Part shown: positions 57,317 to 64,000 of the stretch, one piece after another
Layout: each line of letters opens with the position of its first letter
How positions within the stretch are numbered: position 1 is the first letter of the stretch
From: an uncultured Phycisphaerales bacterium
Lineage (GTDB): Bacteria > Planctomycetota > Phycisphaerae > Phycisphaerales > UBA1924
Length of the DNA stretch: 64,000 nucleotides
NCBI GenBank assembly: GCA_937871915.1
Contig: CALMPG010000051.1
Coordinates: 36,264-100,263, forward strand
Direction: 5' to 3'
Notes under the pieces: generated by a model
The model's database searches: none
Seen by the model: only the letters and a program-made list of their open reading frames with translations
What the model was told of the DNA's origin: nothing
Made by a program: the position numbers and the translations under genes

Positions 57317-59965
57317 ATGCACCGAGTGCTCGTCGTCCTTCTGTCGTTTGCCATCTGCGCCTCCGCTGGCGCGCAGCTTCGCCGCGAAACTCTAATCTTG
57401 CCGGCGTCGGGCACTCTGACGATGACGTATAGTCAAGTTTGTGCCATCGCGATGGCGGTGGGATACGCCGAGTTCGCTGGACACATGTGCGGTTATCCTT
57501 GTTACGACTCGTGTGACACGATCTACACCTCTGCGGGGGATGGACAGTGTGACACCGAAGTGGCTGGCGGGGCCGTTAGCGCTACGGCTTCTGCGCCCGC
57601 AGAATTGCACGGGGCGTACAACGCGTATGCTCAGGGAAGCATCGGCTTCTACTCGGGTGGAATCCTCATCAGCAGCGTTCAATACGTCTTGCCGGGCGAG
57701 TGGTATTGTACCCCGCATGTGGTAGGATTTGGCGGAGGCTACGCCGGGGTTGGCCCGACGGTGTACATCGAACCTCTCGACGTTGTGATCGGTGACGTGA
57801 TCGAGTACCCCGTTCCGATTATTCCAGGCACGACTCCTCGCCTTATCAGTGCCATTCCGCGGCCGGGCGGAGTTGGTTGGATAATCGTCACTCCGAATGG
57901 GGTAGCAACCAGCACTGGGCTTTCGCTGGACTTGTCGAATCCGGCAATTCCGACGATTCGAGGGAACACAACGTATGAGGTTTCTGGTGCGACCACGCTG
58001 GGGTGGGGCCAAGTTGTCGCGTTTACTGACGCCCAAGTTGATGTTAATGCCGATGGCCGATTTACCTCAGCAGATGCGACGGCACTGTCCGCCATTGTCG
58101 GAACGAGTGGCGCCACCGAAGCAGCGAACTTGGTGAGATGGGACTTTGATCGCGACGGAGCCATCACCGCAGCGGATGTGACAACTATGCAATCATTTCT
58201 CTCGGCAGGTTTGGGCTCTGGGTCGTTTGGCGACGTTGATAATGATAGTGATGTTGACTGCGTCGATGCTATCACGGCGTCTTCAGCATGGGGTCATGCG
58301 ATTGGTGATTCGGCCTACCGCGTCGAGCTCGACTTCAACCTCGATGGCATTCTCGACGCTGCCGACAAGGCCCAGTTCGATGCCATCGTCTCCTGCACCC
58401 AGACCGCCGCTACCTGCGGCCCCGGCTGGATCGGCGGCGCAACGCCCCCATCGTCAAGCACCGTTGTTCGCTCTGCCATCACGTGGGACCACGACGGCGC
58501 GTCCTCGAGCGGCCCACTTCCGGCCGCGCTGGTGATCGCCTACGCCGATGGCGGAACCTCCGCGATCGCCCGTTGGAACGGTGCGACTTGGACCACCATC
58601 GCCTCCGGTATCTCCGGCAGCGTAGATGTGCTCTCGGTGGACTCGAATGACAACACCTTGCTGGCCGCCGGTTCATTCTCCAGCATTGGGGGAACGTCCG
58701 CTTCCAACATCGCCCGGTTCGACGGAACTTCTTGGACGGCCCTCGGCGCAGGAACCAACGGCCGAGTGCGGGCCATCGGGACCGATCCGATCGATGGGTA
58801 CTTGGCCATCGGCGGCGACTTCACTCAGGCAGGCGGATCGACAGCCAACCACCTTGCACTGTGGGACGGCTTTGCATGGTCGCAAATCGGTGGCGGCACC
58901 AACGGCAATGTCCACGCGCTCGCGGTCGATCCAAACGGGGCCCTCGCCGTGGGCGGCTCATTTACGCAGGCCAACGGATCGAGCATCGGCAACGGCATCG
59001 CCCTCTGGGACGGCTCTTCCTGGTCCGCGATGGGCACCTCCGGAGTCGGCAACAACGCCGTCCTTTGTTTGGCCACCTCCAACCCGAGTGGCTACCTGAT
59101 CGTGGGCGGTTCCTTCACATCAGTGTCCGGCGTCACCGGCGCATCGGGCATCGCCCAGTGGGACGGCACCGCGTGGTCCGCTCTGGGTTCCGGTTTCGAT
59201 GGATCGGTACAGGCAATCCTCCCATTGACCAGCAATAAGCTGATTGTCGGTGGGGCATTCGCCGCCAGTGGATCCTCTTCCATGAATCGGGCGGCCAAGT
59301 GGACGGGCTCGGCGTGGACCTCCCTCGCCGGTGGTGTTGCCGGTTCATCCTCTGAGATACTGTCTCTTGCGAGACTTCCCAGCCAGGAGATCGTTGCGGG
59401 CGGCGTGTTCTCAATCGCCGGCGGCGTGTCCGCCACGAATCTCGGTCGCTGGTCGGACTCTGGCAAACCGTGGATCGCCGTCCAACCTCCGCATGGCCAA
59501 ATGCTCGTGGTCAGCGGTTCAGCATCCATGTCCGTCACCCCCGCGTCCGGCTACGACTACGCCGCGCCGCTCTCCTTCGAGTGGAAGCACGCGACGTCGG
59601 TGGTCTCGGACGGCGCGGGTGGCGCATCCACCGGCGGCGGAACCGTCAGCGGCGCGACGACCAGCGCACTCGCGATCTCGTCGCTGGCCAGTTCTGACCG
59701 CGGTATCTACACCGTGAAAGTCTCAAACGGGTGCGGGTACGTCCTGAGCCAGAACTCGACGCTTGGCGACTGCCCCGCGGATCACAATGGCAGCGGTTCA
59801 CTCGAAGTTCAGGACATCTTTGACTTCCTCAACGACTGGTTCGCCGGGTGCGTCGGCACGCCCCTCCCCGGCGGATGCATCGCCGACGCCGACTTCAACG
59901 GCGGAGGCCTCGCGGTTCAGGACATCTTCGACTTCCTGAACGCCTGGTTTGCAGGCTGCTCCTGA
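57317..59965 (+). CDS. Large secreted dockerin/beta-propeller/Ig-like protein
   Basis: 882 residues from ATG 57317; in-frame ATGs also lie at 57275 and 57299. The signal peptide is MHRVLVVLLSFAICASAGA. An undescribed domain to about residue 235 is followed by dockerin type I-like calcium loops (DVNADGRFTSADATAL, DFDRDGAITAADVTTM, DFNLDGILDAADKAQF). From about 390 to 715 come propeller repeats (IAxWDGxxWxALG with VGGSF). An Ig-like domain follows. The last 55 residues are two VQDIFDFLN copies ending WFAGCS. GC content and third-position usage are clearly lower before about 58320 than after, so the gene looks composite. It is probably a surface or secreted protein; no enzyme motif is seen. Confidence 0.85.
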   Translation: MHRVLVVLLSFAICASAGAQLRRETLILPASGTLTMTYSQVCAIAMAVGYAEFAGHMCGYPCYDSCDTIYTSAGDGQCDTEVAGGAVSATASAPAELHGAYNAYAQGSIGFYSGGILISSVQYVLPGEWYCTPHVVGFGGGYAGVGPTVYIEPLDVVIGDVIEYPVPIIPGTTPRLISAIPRPGGVGWIIVTPNGVATSTGLSLDLSNPAIPTIRGNTTYEVSGATTLGWGQVVAFTDAQVDVNADGRFTSADATALSAIVGTSGATEAANLVRWDFDRDGAITAADVTTMQSFLSAGLGSGSFGDVDNDSDVDCVDAITASSAWGHAIGDSAYRVELDFNLDGILDAADKAQFDAIVSCTQTAATCGPGWIGGATPPSSSTVVRSAITWDHDGASSSGPLPAALVIAYADGGTSAIARWNGATWTTIASGISGSVDVLSVDSNDNTLLAAGSFSSIGGTSASNIARFDGTSWTALGAGTNGRVRAIGTDPIDGYLAIGGDFTQAGGSTANHLALWDGFAWSQIGGGTNGNVHALAVDPNGALAVGGSFTQANGSSIGNGIALWDGSSWSAMGTSGVGNNAVLCLATSNPSGYLIVGGSFTSVSGVTGASGIAQWDGTAWSALGSGFDGSVQAILPLTSNKLIVGGAFAASGSSSMNRAAKWTGSAWTSLAGGVAGSSSEILSLARLPSQEIVAGGVFSIAGGVSATNLGRWSDSGKPWIAVQPPHGQMLVVSGSASMSVTPASGYDYAAPLSFEWKHATSVVSDGAGGASTGGGTVSGATTSALAISSLASSDRGIYTVKVSNGCGYVLSQNSTLGDCPADHNGSGSLEVQDIFDFLNDWFAGCVGTPLPGGCIADADFNGGGLAVQDIFDFLNAWFAGCS

Positions 59966-60160
59966 TGCTCGCGAAGATCCCGTACCCAAGCCTGCGGCGG
60001 CTCGCGTCCTTCGGATGCGAGCCGCCGTTGTCTTGAGTGTCGTCAATGGGCCGACGAAGTGTTAGTAGAATGTGTGGGTACTAGTTCCGCTGCTGATCAT
60101 CCCGGCCGGATACGCTTGCTTCGGTTCGGAGTGGCCACCAGTCTTGTGGAGCATCAAACG

Positions 60161-60544
60161 ATGGCGAATGCGCGGCCGTGGCAAATTGCGGTAATCGCTA
60201 TCGGGCTCATGGGAGGAGCTGGTCTGATTGCGTGGACATCGATGTCCGGCGATCGATTGGAAATCCAGTATTCGATGACGCTTATCGACGCTGAAACCGG
60301 AGTCGTGTATTCGATTCCCGATTACCGGGACGCGGGTTTGATCTTGCCCGCGGGTCGACCGGGCGCACAGTCGGAGATCGCGCTCATTCAGATTTCAAAA
60401 GACGAGCAAACCGGAGCCTGGAGGGTGTCGGAAAGCGGCAAGCGCATGATCGGGGCGCTCAACGTACCCATCAAGGCTTTCGATCGGGACTCGGGAGTAC
60501 TGACAGCCCAGCCCGCAAGTTTTCAGAAATATCCCAAGCAATGA
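60161..60544 (+). CDS. Small single-pass membrane protein preceding a prepilin-like gene
   Basis: 127 residues. One N-terminal membrane helix ([17 protein letters not shown]) is followed by a soluble domain with [22 protein letters not shown] do not recognise the family. The stop overlaps the prepilin-like start as ATGA, so the two are coupled and may act together in a type II secretion/type IV pilus-like system. TAGAAT about 95 nt upstream may be its -10 box. The frame is open to 60059 but the longer form hides the helix behind unlikely sequence. Confidence 0.65.
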   Translation: MANARPWQIAVIAIGLMGGAGLIAWTSMSGDRLEIQYSMTLIDAETGVVYSIPDYRDAGLILPAGRPGAQSEIALIQISKDEQTGAWRVSESGKRMIGALNVPIKAFDRDSGVLTAQPASFQKYPKQ

Positions 60545-61599
60545 CCAATCGACACCCACGATTCAGGACGAACTCCGCCATGAAGCCAGCACGAACTTCG
60601 GCGTTCACGCTCATCGAACTCCTTGTCGTGATCGCCATCATTGCACTCTTGGTCGGCATCCTTCTTCCGAGCCTTCGTAGCGCTCGGGAGGCTGCTCGCG
60701 CCGTCGCCTGTGCGTCAAATGTGCGCCAGCTCGCCACCGGGCAACTGGTCTACGCCTCCGAGAACAAGGATCTTTACGCCTCGCCAACAACCTCCGGAGC
60801 GGAGGCCCAGGTCAATCCCAATAGCCTCGCGTTCGACAAGACCGAGGAAACGCAGACCCAGAGCCATGACTGGATCAGCCCGATCATGGGTGTTTCGCTC
60901 GGCCTCCCGATCAATCGCGCCAAGCGCATGCGAATGATCTTCAACAAGCTCGGATGTCCCTCGGCAAACACGCTCTCTCAACCGTACTTCGACAACCCGG
61001 CTCCTCCCGATCTGCCGGACTTTCAGGCGGACTTCAACCCCGTCAAGGTTTCGTCGTACCTCAGCCCGGGGAGTTTTCACTGGTTGCCGAACAGCACCGT
61101 GGCGAACTCGCTTCGATATCGCGGATCGACTCTGTACTACAACTTCACTGCGCCCGTGGAGTCGACGACCAATTTCTATCCGCGAATTGACAAAGTCGGC
61201 ACGCAACCCGCCCAAAAGTCTGTCGCCCTGGATGGCACCCGGTATTTTCCCGATCAACCCGACACCCACATCAACCTGAACCCTTCGCCCGCCGGCGGCA
61301 CGTTCATCGACTCCGGCCCCACCTTCAACGGATCGCGGGCATACGGCCGCAATACCGTCGCCCCGAACTCCTTCCCCGTCAACGTCCAACTCACCTTCCG
61401 CCACGGCAACAAGGACTCGATCAACGTCGGGTACTTCGACGGCCACGTGGCGCTCATGAAGAACCAGAAGGCGTGGTCGGACCCGATTCCCTGGTATCCC
61501 TCCGGGAGCAAGTGGGTCGGCGGCTCCAACGGCACGCCCGAGGTCAACGCCAACTCGGCGTATTCGGCCAGCGGTCCCAATCACGGGTTTATTCCGTGA
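60541..61599 (+). CDS. Prepilin-type N-terminal cleavage/methylation domain protein
   Basis: 352 residues. The prepilin signal is [20 protein letters not shown] with Glu at position 5 after the cleavage site; the residue before the cleavage is Ala rather than the usual Gly. The globular part contains [17 protein letters not shown], typical of planctomycete pseudopilin-like proteins. Near the end, [20 protein letters not shown] resembles the HxxxxDG signature of this family. It should be processed by prepilin peptidase and anchored in the membrane. M14 (60580) is an alternative start, but the ATGA overlap supports 60541. Confidence 0.88.
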   Translation: MTNRHPRFRTNSAMKPARTSAFTLIELLVVIAIIALLVGILLPSLRSAREAARAVACASNVRQLATGQLVYASENKDLYASPTTSGAEAQVNPNSLAFDKTEETQTQSHDWISPIMGVSLGLPINRAKRMRMIFNKLGCPSANTLSQPYFDNPAPPDLPDFQADFNPVKVSSYLSPGSFHWLPNSTVANSLRYRGSTLYYNFTAPVESTTNFYPRIDKVGTQPAQKSVALDGTRYFPDQPDTHINLNPSPAGGTFIDSGPTFNGSRAYGRNTVAPNSFPVNVQLTFRHGNKDSINVGYFDGHVALMKNQKAWSDPIPWYPSGSKWVGGSNGTPEVNANSAYSASGPNHGFIP

Positions 61600-62025
61600 T
61601 CTCCCTTGCCCAACCCCGCGGAGACGGTGCGGGGGCGGGGCCCGAACGCCGATAGCCCGGGCTCGAAGTTGCCCAAAGCCCCAGAGTCCATCGGATGGGC
61701 CAGCGGTGGCCGCGGGTGCGTTTCCCCGCGACGGCCCCGGGGCCGTCTCTGCTTGCGCAATCTTGGCCGGCGAAAGGTCTCTTCCGACAGCAGTTTCGGT
61801 GGTTTGCGGGTGGTTTTCCGGTAGACTTGAAGATCGGCTGCCAACACGCCGCGGTTCGGTCACTACAAACGCCTACCGGACGTTCCGCAAAGAGGTCGGC
61901 TGCACCAGTCGGTTTCGCTCGATCGCGATCCCCCGCCATTTCGACACGGGATCGGATTTCCGTTCGATTCGTTCAACCAGTTTGTACCAGCACAGAAACC
62001 TGTATCAAAGGAGTTGGAGTACACC
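61600..62025. other. Gene-free stretch with a perfect 18-bp palindrome
   Basis: No gene is seen in these 426 bp. GACGGCCCCGGGGCCGTC at 61730-61747 is a perfect palindrome and might help terminate the prepilin-like gene, although it lies 131 nt after its stop. GTAGACT at 61821-61827 could be a -10 box. A good AAAGGAG (62008-62014) precedes the truncated gene at 62026. Confidence 0.5.
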
Positions 62026-62337
62026 ATGAAAGCACTCAAGTGTATTGGCGCGGCGATGTGTTTGTTCGCCGCCGCCCCGGCTGTCAACGCGGACACCATC
62101 GCAAACTGGACGTTCGAGACCAGCGTCCCCGCGACCGCCGGGCCGCACATCGCGGAGCTCGGCATCAACGCAGCGACCGCCGAGGCCAGCGGGTTTCACA
62201 CCGATGTGGCGGTTGTGGTCTCCCACCCCCCCCGCGACCGGGGGGCCGCGGCCGTCCGCCGCCGGGGGGGGGGCGTGTTCTTGCGAACACGAGCCGCAAT
62301 TCCGCCTGTCAGCTTGAAATCGTGGGGTGTGTGGTAG
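62026..62337 (+). pseudogene. Truncated secreted-protein gene
   Basis: The start is normal: AAAGGAG upstream, ATG 62026, then a signal peptide (MKALKCIGAAMCLFAAAPAV) and the beginning of a secreted domain (IANWTFETSVPATAGPHIAE). After about residue 65 the sequence becomes Arg/Gly-rich and ends at 62337. From memory, planctomycete proteins starting this way (WTFETSxPxTAGP) continue for 150 or more residues and end in a sorting signal; that part is missing. The break coincides with a C8 run (62226-62233) and a G10 run (62264-62273). Either the gene was cut by deletion or the tracts cause a frameshift. Confidence 0.6.
62273..62291. repeat. Short inverted repeat after the G10 tract
   Basis: CGTGTTC and GAACACG flank TTGC. 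The 7-bp arms lie just beyond the homopolymer runs in the broken gene. Confidence 0.5.
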
Positions 62338-62399
62338 ACTCGGTGCCTGGGCGAGACGGGCGGGGGGCTCGTCTGGCTCGGGCCGGCCCGGAGGATGCG

Positions 62400-63923
62400 A
62401 TGCGTAGTTCATGTGCGGGAGTTGATCGTGCGGTAGGGACTATCCTGGCGGCGGCGGGTTGCGTCGTGGGCGCGGCCGCGGTGGTGAGGGGGGATCCGGT
62501 GCAAATGGTGATCGCGATCGTGACGCATGCGCCGACATCGCCGAGGTCGGCGCTGCCCATGACGATACCCGGTGGCGCGGGGGCGCAGGCCGATCCGCGG
62601 TTCTCGAATCTGAATGTGCGGAGTTATCATGCGCCGAGCGGGAGCGTGTGGGTCGTGGGGGCGTCCACGAACCTGTCGCCGAGCCCGAACGTGGTGGTGA
62701 TCGGATCCGGGCTGAACATTCTCGGCAATGCGATCGCGGCGCGCGACGGCGTGTCGGCCACGACCACGGGGGATGTGCTCGGCACGAACCTCCTTCAGAG
62801 CATCCCGCGGATCAACGCGGCGGGGCAGTGGGCGATGGCGTCTGGCTCGAGCGCGGGCGGACAGAAGATCATCAGATGGAACGGAACGAGTTTGGACACC
62901 CTTGCCGCGGCGGGCGACACGCTTCCGGGCGGCGCGGGCATGGCGGGGGGCACGGTTACCAGCGCAAACATCTTGAATGACGGGAGCGTGCTCTTTGGCG
63001 CGGTGTCCGACGCGACGGGCACGACGGCCAACGGGCCCTATGGGGCGTACTCCACGGCCGGCGCGGGATCCTCGCTCCTGCTGGCGGGGACGACGGTGGC
63101 CGGCGAGCAGCCCGGCGGAGCGATGCTGCCATGGACGACGGTGAACAACCTTGTGGGACTCACCACGAGCGCCGACGGCGCACATTGGCTGGTTCTGGGT
63201 CGCATCTCCGGAGTCGCGACGGTGGCCGTCGATTCCAACGTGAAGGTTCAGGTGGGCACACCGATTGCGGGTTCGGCGTTCGCCTCGGCCGTGGGCGGGA
63301 TCGGGGACGCGTACATGGAGGCCAACGGCGACTGGTACGCGGTCGGCACGAATGCCGACGGTGCGGCGTGGGCGGTGCGCAATGGCGTGGTGATCGCGTC
63401 TTCCGGGCAGCCGATCGTGGAGGGGTCCGCGGAGTTGTGGAAGGCGAACACCGCGTTCCAGATGCTGCGAGGAAGCCCCATCGGATACTTCGTGCTCACG
63501 GGCACGACCGACAACGCCGACACGTCGAGGAACATGGCGATCGTGCTCAACGGGCTGCGGGTGCTCGCGAGGCTCGGCGATCCGGTCGATCTGAACGCCG
63601 ATGGGACGTTCACCGGGAGCCTGTACCTGCATACTCCGCAGGACAAGGGGACGTATTGCGCGGACGGGTACTACTACTTTTCCTTGCGTCTCAAGGCGGT
63701 GCCGACGGGCACCACCACGACGCTGGGAAACAACGCGTCGTTCCTGAGGGTCCGAGCATGCCCGGCCGACTTCGGGGGCAACGGTGTGCTGGAAGTTCAG
63801 GATATCTTCGACTTCCTGAACGTGTGGTTTTCCGGATCGCTGGCGGCGGACTTCAACCGTTCCGGCGGCCTGCAGGTCCAGGACATCTTCGACTTCCTGA
63901 ACGCGTGGTTCGCCGGATGTTGA
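62400..63923 (+). CDS. Secreted protein with dockerin-like tail
   Basis: 507 residues from ATG 62400, with GGAGG 5 nt before it. A signal peptide (VGTILAAAGCVVGAAAVVRG) leads to a beta-rich body of about 420 residues with PRFSNLNVRSYHAPSGSVWV, TLAAAGDTLPGGAGMAGGT and NADGTFTGSLYLH. I do not recognise a catalytic domain; the body resembles secreted choice-of-anchor type planctomycete proteins. The tail has two copies, ADFGGNGVLEVQDIFDFLNV and ADFNRSGGLQVQDIFDFLNA, ending WFAGC. TAGACT about 58 nt upstream of the start may be the -10 box. Confidence 0.82.
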   Translation: MRSSCAGVDRAVGTILAAAGCVVGAAAVVRGDPVQMVIAIVTHAPTSPRSALPMTIPGGAGAQADPRFSNLNVRSYHAPSGSVWVVGASTNLSPSPNVVVIGSGLNILGNAIAARDGVSATTTGDVLGTNLLQSIPRINAAGQWAMASGSSAGGQKIIRWNGTSLDTLAAAGDTLPGGAGMAGGTVTSANILNDGSVLFGAVSDATGTTANGPYGAYSTAGAGSSLLLAGTTVAGEQPGGAMLPWTTVNNLVGLTTSADGAHWLVLGRISGVATVAVDSNVKVQVGTPIAGSAFASAVGGIGDAYMEANGDWYAVGTNADGAAWAVRNGVVIASSGQPIVEGSAELWKANTAFQMLRGSPIGYFVLTGTTDNADTSRNMAIVLNGLRVLARLGDPVDLNADGTFTGSLYLHTPQDKGTYCADGYYYFSLRLKAVPTGTTTTLGNNASFLRVRACPADFGGNGVLEVQDIFDFLNVWFSGSLAADFNRSGGLQVQDIFDFLNAWFAGC

Positions 63924-64000
63924 CACCACAACGCCAGATTAGCTCAAGCGGTTTCGGCCGGGGAGCCGAGAAAGGGTGCTGGGGAGATAGGGTGTGAGCA

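Noticed and set aside
63935..64000. tRNA-like D-arm motif (TTAGCTCAAGCGG)
   Set aside because: No acceptor, anticodon or T arm can be paired in the remaining bases of the window.

Overview
The window is about 70% GC, densely coded, and most likely chromosomal DNA of a planctomycete of the class Phycisphaerae. The main clue is a paired, dockerin-like C-terminal tail built on the motif VQDIFDFLNAWFAG, found on three secreted proteins. Supporting clues are a type IV prepilin-like protein with a DGH motif near its end, the squalene genes hpnC-hpnD-hpnE, an FdhD/YdeP cluster, and mostly weak Shine-Dalgarno sites. There are no phage genes, transposases, CRISPR arrays or rRNA genes. The taxonomic call is an inference from gene content.

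Layout. 1-3.5 kb: an ABC exporter (permease cut by the window edge), a PAS/GAF/receiver signalling protein and tRNA-Tyr. 3.7-7.6 kb: an SLC12-like transporter behind a possible short leader ORF, a non-coding block with a 21-bp-period repeat array and a 30-bp hairpin, a conserved hypothetical, and a 7-bp repeat/terminator element. 7.6-16.8 kb: guaA, a HEAT lipoprotein, an anti-sigma/STAS pair with an MlaE permease, a UbiA prenyltransferase, ribH-nusB-ftsY, a toxin-antitoxin pair and a sarcosine-oxidase-like enzyme. 16.7-25.4 kb: guanine deaminase, an HU-like protein, an acyl-CoA carboxyltransferase with birA, a second ABC exporter, recA, a VOC protein and tRNA-Leu. 25.5-31.4 kb: a SucC-like ATP-grasp protein, then a coupled operon fdhD-mobA-small gene-ydeP. 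31.4-42.3 kb: a vanadium haloperoxidase, an HrpA helicase, a second 21-bp array, a DPP-IV-type peptidase and a eukaryote-like homoaconitase. 42.3-48.7 kb: a beta-carbonic-anhydrase-like protein, a (homo)isocitrate dehydrogenase, a CHRD protein, a GNAT-nitrilase fusion, a universal stress protein and small genes. 48.8-57.1 kb: pdeM and an Lhr-type helicase, hpnC-hpnD-hpnE and an endonuclease/exonuclease/phosphatase protein. 57.3-64 kb: two secreted dockerin-tailed proteins, a prepilin-like pair and a truncated gene.

Several sets work together. HpnC, HpnD and HpnE should turn farnesyl diphosphate into squalene. The FdhD/MobA/YdeP set serves one molybdenum enzyme. Homoaconitase and the neighbouring decarboxylating dehydrogenase are consecutive steps of the aminoadipate lysine route or a related 2-oxoacid extension. 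BirA sits beside a carboxyltransferase whose partner subunit needs biotin. Lhr helicase and PdeM form a known DNA-repair pair.

The least expected signals are these. (1) Two intergenic arrays of 21-bp units. (2) About ten genes whose -10 hexamer lies only 5-8 nt before the start codon, suggesting widespread leaderless mRNAs. (3) Short dispersed repeats inserted in frame into conserved enzymes. (4) Gene ends that overlap as ATGA, GTGA or TGATG, or that overlap convergently. All statements come from reading the sequence; no database search was run.
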